Assembly: GCA_963846315.1 (NCBI GenBank)
Contig: CAWJVM010000016.1
Span: 124,001-188,000 of the forward strand
Reading direction: 5' to 3'
DNA length: 64,000 nt
From: RPQJ01 sp963846315
Lineage (GTDB): Bacteria > Pseudomonadota > Gammaproteobacteria > Steroidobacterales > Steroidobacteraceae
Shown: in pieces, positions 8,020-17,700 of the stretch
How positions within the stretch are numbered: the stretch's first letter is position 1
Layout: each line of letters begins with the position of its first letter
Position numbers and translations under genes: made by a program
The notes under the pieces: model-generated
What the model was told of the DNA's origin: nothing
What the model saw: the letters and a program-made list of their open reading frames with translations, nothing else
Database searches by the model: none

Positions 8020-9216
8020 CTACAGTTCCCTCAGTCCGGTGGTCACCGGCATTCTAGCGGCCCGGATCCCCGGCAGCAGTCCGCCGACGATACCGAGGAT
8101 CAGCGCGTACCCGAGGCCGGTGACCAGCAGTCGCGGGGTGACCGTAAACGCGAACGTGAGCTGACTGAAGCTGCCGAAGTTCAGGGTCGTCGCCTGGTAG
8201 CCGTTGAGACCAAAGTACACGAGCAGTCCGCCGACGACGCCACCCAGCAACCCGAGCACCGCCGATTCCAGCAGCACCGAGGTCACGACCGGCGTCGCCC
8301 CGAAGCCGAGTGCGCGCAGCGTCGCGATCTCGCGTGTCCGCGACGAGACGGCCGAGTACATTGTATTGAGCGCAGCGAACACGGCGCCCACGCCCATCAG
8401 CACGGCAATCGTCGTCCCGACGTACTTGATCAGGGCGAGCAGGATTCGCGACTGGTCCGAATAGAACGCTTTTTCGCTGCGCACCGAGACACTGAGCCGC
8501 GGGTCCTTCTCCAGGGCCGCGCGCACTGTCGGCAGTGCCGCCGCAGAGGTGAGCTGCGCACGCACGATCTGCACAGTGTTGCCGCGCCGATAGATCCCGC
8601 GCAGCACGACAGCGTCGGTCCATACCTCTGATTCGGAGACACTGCCGCCCGCTTCGAAGACACCGACGACGCGCCAGGTCTGCGAGCCCCACTTCACCTC
8701 GCGTCCAAGGTCGACGTTCTCAAACTGCGAGAAGGCGCCCCGACCGACGATCACCTCGTTCTGCCCGCGCTGGAACATGCGGCCGGCAACGATGCGGAAC
8801 CCGTCGCGCAGTTCCGGGCCACGCTCACCGACGCCACGCAACGGCACGTTGGCGCCCGTGCCGGTGCTGCGCATCGGCAGGTCCACGATCGAATACAGTT
8901 CGCCGGAGACGATCGGGCCCCGCTCGTCGCGCGCAATGCCCGGCGCAATGACGATCGCGTTGTATTCCTCGCGCGAGATGGAACTCGACAACTCGTCCGG
9001 CGAGCCGCCGCGCAGGATCATCGCCACGTCTTCGCGGCCCGAGAGGTCGAGCGTCGCGCGAAAGCCCTCCCCCATCGACAATAGCGAGACCAGCACGGCC
9101 ACCACGCCGCCGATGCCGATCACGGCGACCAGCGAAGTGCCGATCCGCGACGGCAGGTTGCGCAGGTTCATCGCGGTCACGGTGACAATCTGGTTGAATG
9201 CGGAGCGCAGGCTCAT
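8020..9216 (-). CDS. ABC transporter permease, MacB/FtsX type (second)
   Basis: 398 aa. Topology is that of MacB-like permeases: one N-terminal helix (about residues 24-50), a large periplasmic domain, then three C-terminal helices. The FtsX region contains RTREIATLRALGFG. It should work with the adjacent permease, ATPase and periplasmic adaptor as a mechanotransmission-type exporter of a peptide, lipid or drug. Unlike E. coli MacB, the ATPase is a separate gene and there are two permeases. The gene starts seven bases after the first permease ends. The substrate is not predictable from sequence. Confidence 0.9.
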   Translation of the reverse strand: MSLRSAFNQIVTVTAMNLRNLPSRIGTSLVAVIGIGGVVAVLVSLLSMGEGFRATLDLSGREDVAMILRGGSPDELSSSISREEYNAIVIAPGIARDERGPIVSGELYSIVDLPMRSTGTGANVPLRGVGERGPELRDGFRIVAGRMFQRGQNEVIVGRGAFSQFENVDLGREVKWGSQTWRVVGVFEAGGSVSESEVWTDAVVLRGIYRRGNTVQIVRAQLTSAAALPTVRAALEKDPRLSVSVRSEKAFYSDQSRILLALIKYVGTTIAVLMGVGAVFAALNTMYSAVSSRTREIATLRALGFGATPVVTSVLLESAVLGLLGGVVGGLLVYFGLNGYQATTLNFGSFSQLTFAFTVTPRLLVTGLGYALILGIVGGLLPGIRAARMPVTTGLREL

Positions 9217-9223
9217 GGCGGCT

Positions 9224-10384
9224 TCAATCCCTGCGCAACGCTTCGACGATGCGCAGGCGCATGGCCTGCCAGGCGGGCACCGCGCCCGCGACCACGCCCA
9301 GCGCCAGCATGTACAGCACCGACTTCAGGAATGCCTCGGGCGGCACGCGAAATCCCGGCAGGTACTGGGCGAGGGTCGGCTCGAACAGCACGCCGATCCA
9401 CCAGGCGAAGAACATGCCGAGCAGGCCGCCCAGCGTCGTCACCAGCACCGACTCTGCGAGCACCATGCCGAGCACGCCGCCATTGCTGAAGCCGAGCGTC
9501 TTCAGCACACCGAGCTCGTTGGTGCGTTCACGCACCGATTGCGCCATGGTGTTGGCCGTCACCAGCAGCATCGTGAAGAACACTGCCGCGACGATCGCGG
9601 ACAGGATCGCGCCGATGTTTCCGATCTGGTTGACGAACGACTGGGCCATCGCGCGCTCCGACGAAGTCTTGGTCTCCGCCGGCGAGTTGGCGAACATCAG
9701 GTCGATCTGCTTGCCGATTGCCTGCGCGCGGTTCACGTCGCTGATCTTGATGACGTACCAGCCGATCAGGCCCTTGGCCTGCTGCTTGGCTTCCTCGAAA
9801 TAGTCCTGGTGCAGCACGATCTGCCGAGTGTCGCCGCCGTTGGGCAGGTCGTATATCGCCCGGACCGTGATGTCCCACGTATCGGAGCCATCCAGCCGGC
9901 GCCAGATGGCCGACTTCAACGGCACCTGGTCGCCGACCTTCCAGCCGTAGAGATCGGCAATGGCACGTCCGACCAGCGCCCCGGTGCGATCGGCAAACCA
10001 GTCCTGCTTCTGCGCTTCCGAGACCCTGATCTCCGGGTAGATGCGGAGGTACGACTCCGGGTCGCTCGGAAACGTCGGGAACTGGTTGCGCTCGTCCTGG
10101 AACCACGCGCCGAACCACGTCTGCGGCGAGACGGCCACCACCCCGTCCACGGCCTTGATGCGGCTCTCGTAGCTCGCCGGCAACAACTGGGTGAACGACA
10201 CCTTGTGCATCGTCAGCAGGCGATCGGCGCCCGCGACGTCGACGCCCGACTTCAGCGCGAACTGCATCGATGCCGCGAGCCCGTACAGCAGGAACGCGAC
10301 CAGGATCGAGGCGACCGTGAAGAATGTGCGCAGTCGCTTGCGGCGCAGGCTCGATGCCAGCAACGGCAGGTACTTGCCGATCAT
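9224..10384 (-). CDS. ABC transporter permease, MacB/FtsX type (first)
   Basis: 386 aa with the same four-helix plan: an N-terminal helix after LRRKRLRTFFTVAS, a periplasmic domain of roughly 200 residues, and three C-terminal helices including the FtsX stretch RTNELGVLKTLGFSNGGVL. Its start codon overlaps the ATPase stop (ATGA), so translation of the pair is probably coupled. Sequence differs clearly from the second permease, suggesting a heterodimeric membrane core. It is part of the adaptor-ATPase-permease-permease unit. Confidence 0.9.
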   Translation of the reverse strand: MIGKYLPLLASSLRRKRLRTFFTVASILVAFLLYGLAASMQFALKSGVDVAGADRLLTMHKVSFTQLLPASYESRIKAVDGVVAVSPQTWFGAWFQDERNQFPTFPSDPESYLRIYPEIRVSEAQKQDWFADRTGALVGRAIADLYGWKVGDQVPLKSAIWRRLDGSDTWDITVRAIYDLPNGGDTRQIVLHQDYFEEAKQQAKGLIGWYVIKISDVNRAQAIGKQIDLMFANSPAETKTSSERAMAQSFVNQIGNIGAILSAIVAAVFFTMLLVTANTMAQSVRERTNELGVLKTLGFSNGGVLGMVLAESVLVTTLGGLLGMFFAWWIGVLFEPTLAQYLPGFRVPPEAFLKSVLYMLALGVVAGAVPAWQAMRLRIVEALRRD

Positions 10385-11094
10385 CCGGGGCCTTCGCTCA
10401 GCGTGCCCTTGTCGAGGTGGATGACCCGGTGGGCGCGCTCGGCGGCGTGGGGATCGTGCGTGACCATGATGATGGTCTTGCCGTATTCGTCGTTGAGCGC
10501 CTCCAGCAAAGTCAGGATCTCGTCGCCCGACTTGCGGTCGAGGTCGCCGGTGGGCTCGTCGCAGAGCAGCAGCGTCGGATCGGTGACGATGGCGCGCGCG
10601 ATGCCGACGCGCTGTTCCTGGCCGCCCGACAGCTCGCGCGGACGGTGCCTGGCGCGGTGCTCGAGGCCGACGAGCTTCAGCGCCGCGGCCACGCGCTTCA
10701 TGCGCTGCTCACGATCGAGGTTGGTGAGCAGCAGCGGCAATTCGACGTTGCGCTCGGCGCTTAGCACCGGCAACAGGTTGTACATCTGGAAAATGAACCC
10801 GACGTGATCGGCGCGCCAGCGGCCGAGCGATCCTTCCGACAGCTCATCGATTCGCAGGCCTTCGACTTCGAGCGTGCCAGAGGTCGGCTGGTCGAGACCG
10901 CCGATCAGGTTGAGCAGCGTCGACTTGCCGGAACCCGACGGCCCCATCAGCGCGACGAAATCGCCCTGCCGGATGTCGAGTGAGAGACCGTCGAGGACCC
11001 GCACGGTCTCCGAGCCGCGCCGGTAGTCCTTGACCAGGTCGCGGATGCGGACGATCGACGTCCCGGTCGCCGCTGCAGCGGGCGCCGCAGTCAT
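10381..11094 (-). CDS. ABC transporter ATP-binding protein, LolD/MacB class
   Basis: 237 aa. Walker A GPSGSGKST (about residues 51-59), Q-loop IFQMYNLLPVLS, signature LSGGQ (155-159) followed by E instead of the commoner Q, Walker B LLLCDEPTGDLD and the switch histidine in MVTHDPH are all intact. It energises the two adjacent permeases. The open frame continues upstream, but the start is fixed by an ATGA overlap with the adaptor gene stop. The longer upstream part is only an alternative-frame reading of the adaptor. Confidence 0.95.
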   Translation of the reverse strand: MTAAPAAAATGTSIVRIRDLVKDYRRGSETVRVLDGLSLDIRQGDFVALMGPSGSGKSTLLNLIGGLDQPTSGTLEVEGLRIDELSEGSLGRWRADHVGFIFQMYNLLPVLSAERNVELPLLLTNLDREQRMKRVAAALKLVGLEHRARHRPRELSGGQEQRVGIARAIVTDPTLLLCDEPTGDLDRKSGDEILTLLEALNDEYGKTIIMVTHDPHAAERAHRVIHLDKGTLSEGPG

Positions 11095-12317
11095 GACGCG
11101 GCCTTCAGCTCCACCGCCCCGCCGTCGCGCAGGCGCCTGGGCGCGTCGATGACGATCGACTCGCCACCGGCAAGCCCGTCGGTGACTTGCACCTGGCCGT
11201 CCTTCGTCGGGCCCGTCTTCACCGCGCGCTTCTCGACCTTGCCGTCCCGCACCACCCAGGCGTAGCTCGCCTCGCCGTCGCTGACAATCGCATTCTCGGG
11301 CACGAGCAGCGCGGCCTTCGTCGCCGGTTGCGCACCGTCCTCGAAGAAACTGACCTTGATGCCCATGTCCGGCAGGATCCGCGGATCGAGCTGGTCGAGA
11401 CCGATGCGCACCCGCACGGTCGCTTTCTGGCGGTCGGCCGTCGGTACGATGCTGATGACGTGGGCGGGAATTTTCAGGTCCGGATAGGCGTCGAGCACGC
11501 ACTCGACCTTCTGGCCGGCACTGACCCGATTGATGTACGACTCGTTGACATCGACTTCGACTTCGCGCGAGTCCATGTCGACGATTGTTGCCACCCCCGA
11601 ACGAGTAAAGCCGCCGCCGGCCGACATCGGCGAGACTATTTCGCCCGGCTGTGCATCTTTCGAGATCACGACGCCCTTGAACGGCGCGCGGATTTCCAGG
11701 TCCGCGAGTTCCTGCTTGCTGAGCCCCACCCGCGCAATGGCGACGTCGACCTCGGAGCGCGCGGCCGCCAGCCGGGCACTGAGCGCAGCCACGTCGGCTT
11801 CGGCGCTTTCGAGCACACTCTGTGAAACCAGCTTGCGTTCGACCAGCGAGCGATTGCGCTCGAGCGTCTTGCGCGCATCGGCCAGCCGCACTTCGATCTC
11901 GCGCAGGTTGCGACGGGCGGCCTCAGCGCTGCTGGTGGTGACGTTGAGTTCGGCGTCGACCGTGGAACGATCGAGCCGGGCGAGCACCTGGCCCGCCTCG
12001 ACTTCGGCGCCTTCTTCGAACAGCACCTCGCTGACCTGGCCGGTGACCTTGGAGCTGACGGTCGCCAACCGTCGAGCAACGACGTAGCCCGATGCGTTGA
12101 GGACGGCCCCGCTCGCGGACGTGGGGGACTCGACGGTGACCGTCTGCACCGGCACGGCACCGGTAAACGAGCGCCAGGCCAGCACGACTGCCACCACCGC
12201 GACTGCGGCGAGCACGTACCAGAGCTTGCGGCGCGAGCCACTGCGCTGACGGTACTTGCCTGCATCGGGATCGCGCTCGAGGCGCAGGCTTTCAAGCGCT
12301 GCCTTGTCCAGTGCCAT
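11091..12317 (-). CDS. Periplasmic adaptor (MacA/HlyD-like) of the ABC exporter
   Basis: 408 aa. A short cytoplasmic N-terminus is followed by one membrane helix (about residues 31-50). Then come a biotinyl-lipoyl half-motif (GQVSEVLFEEGAEVEAGQVL), a helical hairpin of about 90 residues, the second lipoyl half (IRAPFKGVVISKDAQPGEIV) and beta-barrel domains. Such adaptors bridge the inner-membrane transporter to an outer-membrane TolC-like channel, which is not encoded here. It is the first gene of the run adaptor, ATPase, permease, permease, YgjP-like peptidase and kynA. The promoter should lie in the 51-base gap shared with divergent tatD. Confidence 0.92.
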   Translation of the reverse strand: MALDKAALESLRLERDPDAGKYRQRSGSRRKLWYVLAAVAVVAVVLAWRSFTGAVPVQTVTVESPTSASGAVLNASGYVVARRLATVSSKVTGQVSEVLFEEGAEVEAGQVLARLDRSTVDAELNVTTSSAEAARRNLREIEVRLADARKTLERNRSLVERKLVSQSVLESAEADVAALSARLAAARSEVDVAIARVGLSKQELADLEIRAPFKGVVISKDAQPGEIVSPMSAGGGFTRSGVATIVDMDSREVEVDVNESYINRVSAGQKVECVLDAYPDLKIPAHVISIVPTADRQKATVRVRIGLDQLDPRILPDMGIKVSFFEDGAQPATKAALLVPENAIVSDGEASYAWVVRDGKVEKRAVKTGPTKDGQVQVTDGLAGGESIVIDAPRRLRDGGAVELKAAS

Positions 12318-12368
12318 GCGTACTCGCTAGTCTGGGGAAGCGCCGCAATCTAACACAGCCAACCTTGC

Positions 12369-13184
12369 ATGACCCCGGCCCCTACCCTCGTCGACATCGG
12401 CCTCAATCTCGCCCACGACAGCTTCGACCACGACCGTGCGGACGTCGTGGCCGCCGCGGTGGCTTCCGGCGTACGCCACATGGTGATCACGGGCAGTTCG
12501 CTCGACAGCACCCGGCGCGCCATCGAGCTCGTGAGGACGAATCCTGCGGTGTTCAGGGCCACGGCGGGCGTCCATCCCCATCATGCCAGCGAACTTCGCG
12601 CAGACAACCTGTCGCAACTGCAGGAACTGCTGGCGGCGCCGGAGATCGGCGCGGTCGGTGAATGCGGGCTGGACTACTTCCGCAACTTTTCGTCGCACGA
12701 GGACCAGGTGCGCGCCTTCCGCTGGCAACTGGAACTGGCCGTGGCTTGCGGCAAGCCGGTCTTCCTGCATCAGCGCGACGGTCATGACGCCTTCGTCGGC
12801 ATTCTCAAGGACTATCTCCCGAGGCTTGCAGGCGGCGTCGCCCACTGCTTCACCGGCGATGCACGCGAGCTGCGTGACTACCTCGAACTGGGCCTTTCGA
12901 TCGGCATCACCGGCTGGATCTGCGACGAACGCCGCGGCCAGCACCTGCGCGACCTGGTGCGCGAAATCCCGCTCGACCGGCTGCTGGTCGAGACCGACGC
13001 ACCCTACCTGCTGCCGCGCGACCTTAAGCCTAAGCCTGCCCATCGCCGCAATGAGCCCAAGTACCTCCCGCACGTGGTCAAGGTCATCGCCGCCTGCCGG
13101 GGTGAGGACTTTCCGAGCGTGGCCGCAGCAACCACCCGCAATGCGTTACAGTTCTTCTCCTTCCCGGACGCGCCTGCGTCTTAA
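12369..13184 (+). CDS. tatD: TatD-family 3'-5' DNA/RNA exonuclease
   Basis: 271 aa. It matches E. coli TatD along its length: VDIGLNL at the start, TAGVHPHHASEL, IGAVGECGLDYFRNFSSHE, HCFTG, ITGWICDERRG, LVETDAPYLLPRDLKPK and RRNEPKYLPH. Metal ligands (His of VHPHH, Glu of GECGLD, His of HCFTG, Asp of ETDAPY) are present, although the first H-x-H is replaced by the TatD-type N-L. The family degrades damaged or fragmented nucleic acid in the cytoplasm. It is divergent from the ABC adaptor gene and followed by an AT-rich repeat. Confidence 0.93.
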   Translation: MTPAPTLVDIGLNLAHDSFDHDRADVVAAAVASGVRHMVITGSSLDSTRRAIELVRTNPAVFRATAGVHPHHASELRADNLSQLQELLAAPEIGAVGECGLDYFRNFSSHEDQVRAFRWQLELAVACGKPVFLHQRDGHDAFVGILKDYLPRLAGGVAHCFTGDARELRDYLELGLSIGITGWICDERRGQHLRDLVREIPLDRLLVETDAPYLLPRDLKPKPAHRRNEPKYLPHVVKVIAACRGEDFPSVAAATTRNALQFFSFPDAPAS

Positions 13185-13223
13185 ACCAATCACTAATCAC
13201 TATTCATTAATCACTTGTTATTT
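13185..13223. repeat. AT-rich spacer with three AATCACT direct repeats
   Basis: The 39 bases between tatD and the M20 gene are strikingly AT-rich for this genome. AATCACT occurs at 13188, 13195 and 13209. This could contain the promoter of the peptidase gene or be a simple repeat; no clear -35/-10 pair was resolved. Confidence 0.5.
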
Positions 13224-14654
13224 ATGGATATTTCTCAAGCCAAGTGCTTCATCGACGCCACCTGGTCCGACTCGATCCTGCCGCAGTTGATCGATTACGT
13301 CCGCATCCCGAACAAGTCGCCATTGTTCGATCCGGACTGGGAAGCGAACGGTCACATGGAAGCGGCCGTCCAGTTGATGCTGCGCTGGGCACAGGCCCAG
13401 GCGCCGGCCGGCTCCACGATCGAGGTACTCAGGCTGACGGGCCGCACACCGGTGCTGATGGTCGACGTCCCGGGCGACGTGGACGACTGCGTGCTGATGT
13501 ACGGCCACCTGGACAAGCAACCGGAGTTCACGGGCTGGTCGGACGGCCTGGATCCCTGGACCCCGGTGGTCCGTGACGGCAAGCTTTATGGCCGTGGCGG
13601 TGCCGACGATGGCTATGCCCTCTTCTCGTCGATCGCCGCGATCCGCGCGCTGCGCGAGCAGAAGATTCCCCATGCGCGTTGCGTCGTCCTGATCGAGGCG
13701 AGCGAGGAAAGCGGCAGCCCCGACCTGCCCGCCCACATCGATGCGCTGGGCGCCCGACTCGGCACGCCGAGTCTCGTCGTGTGCCTCGACGCCGAGTGCG
13801 GCAATTACGACCAGCTCTGGTGCACGACCTCGTTGCGCGGCAACCTGGTCGGCACGCTGCGGGTCGACGTGCTCACCGAAGGTGTCCATTCCGGCATGGC
13901 GAGCGGCATCGTGCCGTCGAGCATGCGCGTGCTGCGCGAACTGCTGGCGCGCGTCGAGGACATGCACTCTGGCGCGATCCTGGTGGACGAACTGAATACG
14001 CCGATCCCGGCCGATCGACGCGCGCAGGCTGAAGCCGCTGCCAAGGTGCTGGGCTCGATCGTCGCGGGCCGCATCCCGTTCGTGCACGGCATGCGAGCGC
14101 TGTCGAACGACCCGCTGGAATTGACGCTCAACAGCACTTGGCGCCCCACGCTGAGCGTGACCGGAGCCGAGGGCATTCCACCCTTCCGCAGCGCCGGCAA
14201 CGTCCTGCGGCCCTACACGAGCCTCAAGCTGTCGTTCCGGCTGACGCCGACGATGGACCCGAAGGTTGCCTCGGCAGCGCTCAAGCGCGCGCTCGAACAG
14301 GATCCGCCGTACGGCGCCAAGGTCAGCTTCAGCGTCGAATCCGCAATGGCCGGCTGGAACGCACCCTCGTTTGCGCCGTGGCTCGAGGAATCGATGCAGC
14401 GTGCATCACGCGCGTTCTTCGGCCAGGACTCGATGTACATGGGCACGGGTGGCAGCATCCCGTTCATGGGCATGCTCGGCGAGAAATTCCCGGGGACGCA
14501 GTTCCTGATCACGGGCGTGCTCGGACCGAACTCGAACGCGCACGGACCGAACGAGTTCCTGCACCTCGACACGGCCAGGAAAGTGACGGCTTGCGTGGCA
14601 CAGGTGCTGGCAGACCACGCTCGGGCATCGGGAACAGAACGCCGCGCGGCCTGA
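13224..14654 (+). CDS. M20-family metallopeptidase
   Basis: 476 aa. Di-zinc peptidase motifs are clear: MYGHLDKQPE (His and Asp ligand), the GRGGADDGYA bridging Asp, EASEESGSPDL (catalytic and ligand Glu) and LDAECGNYDQLW. The lid/dimerisation domain lies in the middle. Relatives cleave dipeptides or N-acyl amino acids (CNDP/ArgE/DapE group); the exact substrate is unknown. The ATG is used as start; a TTG nine bases upstream is in frame but adds only three residues. It is convergent with the STAND NTPase gene. Confidence 0.92.
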   Translation: MDISQAKCFIDATWSDSILPQLIDYVRIPNKSPLFDPDWEANGHMEAAVQLMLRWAQAQAPAGSTIEVLRLTGRTPVLMVDVPGDVDDCVLMYGHLDKQPEFTGWSDGLDPWTPVVRDGKLYGRGGADDGYALFSSIAAIRALREQKIPHARCVVLIEASEESGSPDLPAHIDALGARLGTPSLVVCLDAECGNYDQLWCTTSLRGNLVGTLRVDVLTEGVHSGMASGIVPSSMRVLRELLARVEDMHSGAILVDELNTPIPADRRAQAEAAAKVLGSIVAGRIPFVHGMRALSNDPLELTLNSTWRPTLSVTGAEGIPPFRSAGNVLRPYTSLKLSFRLTPTMDPKVASAALKRALEQDPPYGAKVSFSVESAMAGWNAPSFAPWLEESMQRASRAFFGQDSMYMGTGGSIPFMGMLGEKFPGTQFLITGVLGPNSNAHGPNEFLHLDTARKVTACVAQVLADHARASGTERRAA

Positions 14655-14706
14655 ACACGACGGCGTCGCGTCCCGGCGGCGCTGCCTTGCACGAGCCCAG
14701 GCCGGC

Positions 14707-17700
14707 TCAGACCTGCGCTGCCGCGATGCGGCCTTTGAGGCGGCGAACGGTGAACAGGTCCTGCGCTTCCTGGCTGAGCTCACCGAGCATCCGCTCCGCC
14801 TCCCGCAGCAGCGCGTCGCGTTCTCGCGGCACTTCGGCCAGCAGCGCGCTGACGTACAACGCGTACGCAAAATCATGCTGGAAATCCACGTCGCGGGCAC
14901 CCTGCGCTCGCACCGCGCGGTAACGCTGCAACTCCGGCGCCAGCAGTTCCATTGCCTCGCGGGAGCGCCCCTGGCTCGACAGTGCATGCGCGAGCGTCAC
15001 GCGGACCGCAGCCGTCCTGACTGCCGGGTCTCGCAGCGACCATGCGGCTGACGGCGCGGCCAGGTATTCGCGCAGCAGCGCTTCCGCCTCGCCGTAGCGG
15101 CCTGTCCCGATGGCGGCATCCGCCGCGACGACCAGTGCCCACTTGAGCACGTCGAGTCGCACGTTGCGGTTGACGCGCTCGGTGTCCGGCACCTCGATGA
15201 CTCGGAGCGTCCTGGCCGCCGCGTCTGCCAGCACGAACGCACGCTCGGCCTTTCCGGACATGAGCGCGATTTCGGCCGACAACACCTCGTCCGATACCGG
15301 CCACACGTCATGACTCTTGTCGCCTTTCGGCATCGGCGCCAGGGCTTCGACCGTTGCGGCGCGACTCAACTCCAGCGTGCGCTCGGCCGCCTGCGCCTGT
15401 CCCGTGAGCATCTCAAGCGCCGCGACATCAGACAATGAACTCGCGAGCACTGGCAACAGGCTTGACGGCAAGCGCGGATCCCGCCGCAGTTCGACCATCG
15501 CACGCGCCGTCGCCAGTGCCGCGGCGATGCGGCCCTGATCGAACTGAGCGTCCGCCAGCCCATTCTTGCTGCTGACCCACATGCCCCACGCGGTGAGATT
15601 GGACGGGTTGAAACGTACAAAACTCTCGCTCGCCTGATCGGACTTGATCGCGTACTCGACGGCGCCCGCGTAGTCGTGGCGTCGCGTGGCAATGCTGCTG
15701 AGGAAGCCCGGGGCCAACGCCCGATTGTGCATCGAGCGGAGATCACCCGGCCGCTGCACCAGCACTTTTTCCGCGATGTCGAAGACCTCTCGACCGAGTG
15801 CTTCTGCCTCGTCGATTTGTCCGAGCACCGCGGAGTGGCGGGCCTGGGAATCACTGGTGTCCGCGTAAACTGAAGCGGCGCTCAAGTCCGTCAAGTCGCG
15901 CGCGCCCATCTTGATAAGGATCGCGCGGGCCACTTCGCAGTCCGCCACGGCCTGTTCCTTGTCTGCCCGCTGATGGCTCAAGAAGTTGAGGGTATCCGCG
16001 TAGACGAGCCTGACCTGTCGCGAGGCCCCCGGCTGGTTCACGAGTGGCCGCAGCAGGTCGGCCACCATGGTCAGGTCGGCTGGGGTCGATCCGGGCGCAC
16101 CCTGCGCGCCCCAGGCCGCAAACCGGGTGAACTTCGACAATGCGAGGCCGACGATGACGGTCTCGCTCGCATCGCCACCGGCACGCAGCCGCGAAAAGAT
16201 CTCCTGGGCCGCGTCGAGCTTCTTGTTGGCTTCCTCGACGCTGCCCCTGGCCAGCAAGGCGTGGCCCTCACGCACGAGCGCCATGCCCCGATACGCCTGC
16301 GTCTGCGGCGTCAGCAGCTGCTGCGGCAGGCCGTCGTAGTAACTGACGGCCATGTGCGCAAGCTTGCCCATCGTCTCGAGCCGGCCGGTCGGCTCGAGCT
16401 CGGCATAGAAGTCCTCGATCAGGAAGGCGACGAGCTTCTCTGCATCCGCGCGCGCTTGCTGCGCCTGCTGGTCCGCCGCCTTGGCGCGGTTCCAGTTGAT
16501 CCAGCCGAAGACTGCGCTGACCAGCGCGACGAGCATCAGGCCCGCGGCGATCATGGCGAAGCGACGCGTCTTGTGCAGCGTGCGCCGGGTCTCGGCTGCC
16601 CGCTCCTGCTGTGCCGCGAGTTGCCTTTCAGCTTCGTCACGGGCCTCCCTTTCGTGGCGCAGGTTACGGCTGGATCGAACCACGCCGCACAGCACATCGT
16701 GCGTCAGCTCGACGCGACGCATGTCGAGGCGTTCCTCGATGCGCAGCAGGCGACGATCGACCAGTTTTGCCAGCGCATCGGGCTCAGCACCCGCCGCCGC
16801 CAGCGCCTTGGCCACGCGCTCCTCGGCCAGGCTCTCGCGATAACCGGATTCCGTCAGCAGCTCGTCTTCAATGACGCGTCTTACGCCGGCCGGCTGGTCC
16901 GCCAGCGCACGCTCGTAGAACTCCGTCAGGATCGTGTCGCGGGAGCCGGCCAGCAGGTCCGCGGAAATCTCCGCCTTGCCCTGCGCCTGCCGCACGGTGT
17001 TGAGCTCGCGGCAGATCAGGCTCAGCAGCGACGGTTCGACCTCGGCATTGGGCAGTTCGGAACCACCTGCCACGAACCGCACGATCGACTCCGCGACCTC
17101 CTGCGAGACGAGCTTGCCGCCGGGCTGGATGACCGCACTCAGCGCCTGTTGCCCGTTCATGCGGGCCAGTCGCATGCGGTTCTGCGTGATCGACGGCATC
17201 GCGCCTTTCACGCTCTCGAGGTGCGCGAGGTAGTCCTCGCGCAGCGAGATCAGGATGCGGTAGTCGGCACGCGCGAAATCGAAATCGTCGGCATTGGCCT
17301 CGTCGTTTTCGAGGCGTCGCTCGAGGTCTGCCGGCGGGCGGTTCTCGACCAGGTCCGCAAGCTCGTCGAGAAAGCGCTTGGCACGCTGGCGTCCTGCGTC
17401 GTCGGCCTGCGCCAGCGTGAAGATCTCCTCGAACTGGTCGAAGATCAGCAGCGGCAGCAGCGTCTGTTCGTTTGCATCGCGTAGCAGGTCGCCCCGGTGA
17501 TGCAGGAACTCCCACAATGATTCGCCTGCGACCGCGGATCCCGCGCGCGTCCAGTAACCGGCCTCGGCCGTCACCTTGAAAATTGCCTGCTTGATCTGGT
17601 CGGCCGGCGGCGGCGATTCCGGCGCATAGTCGATGCGGACGTAGACCGGACAGAATCCCGACCCGCGCAAACGCGGCACCAGGCCCGCGCGCAGCAACGA

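Noticed and set aside
8777..10807. 676-codon plus-strand frame opposite the two permeases
   Set aside because: Antisense shadow; composition is typical of reverse-strand reading in high-GC DNA.
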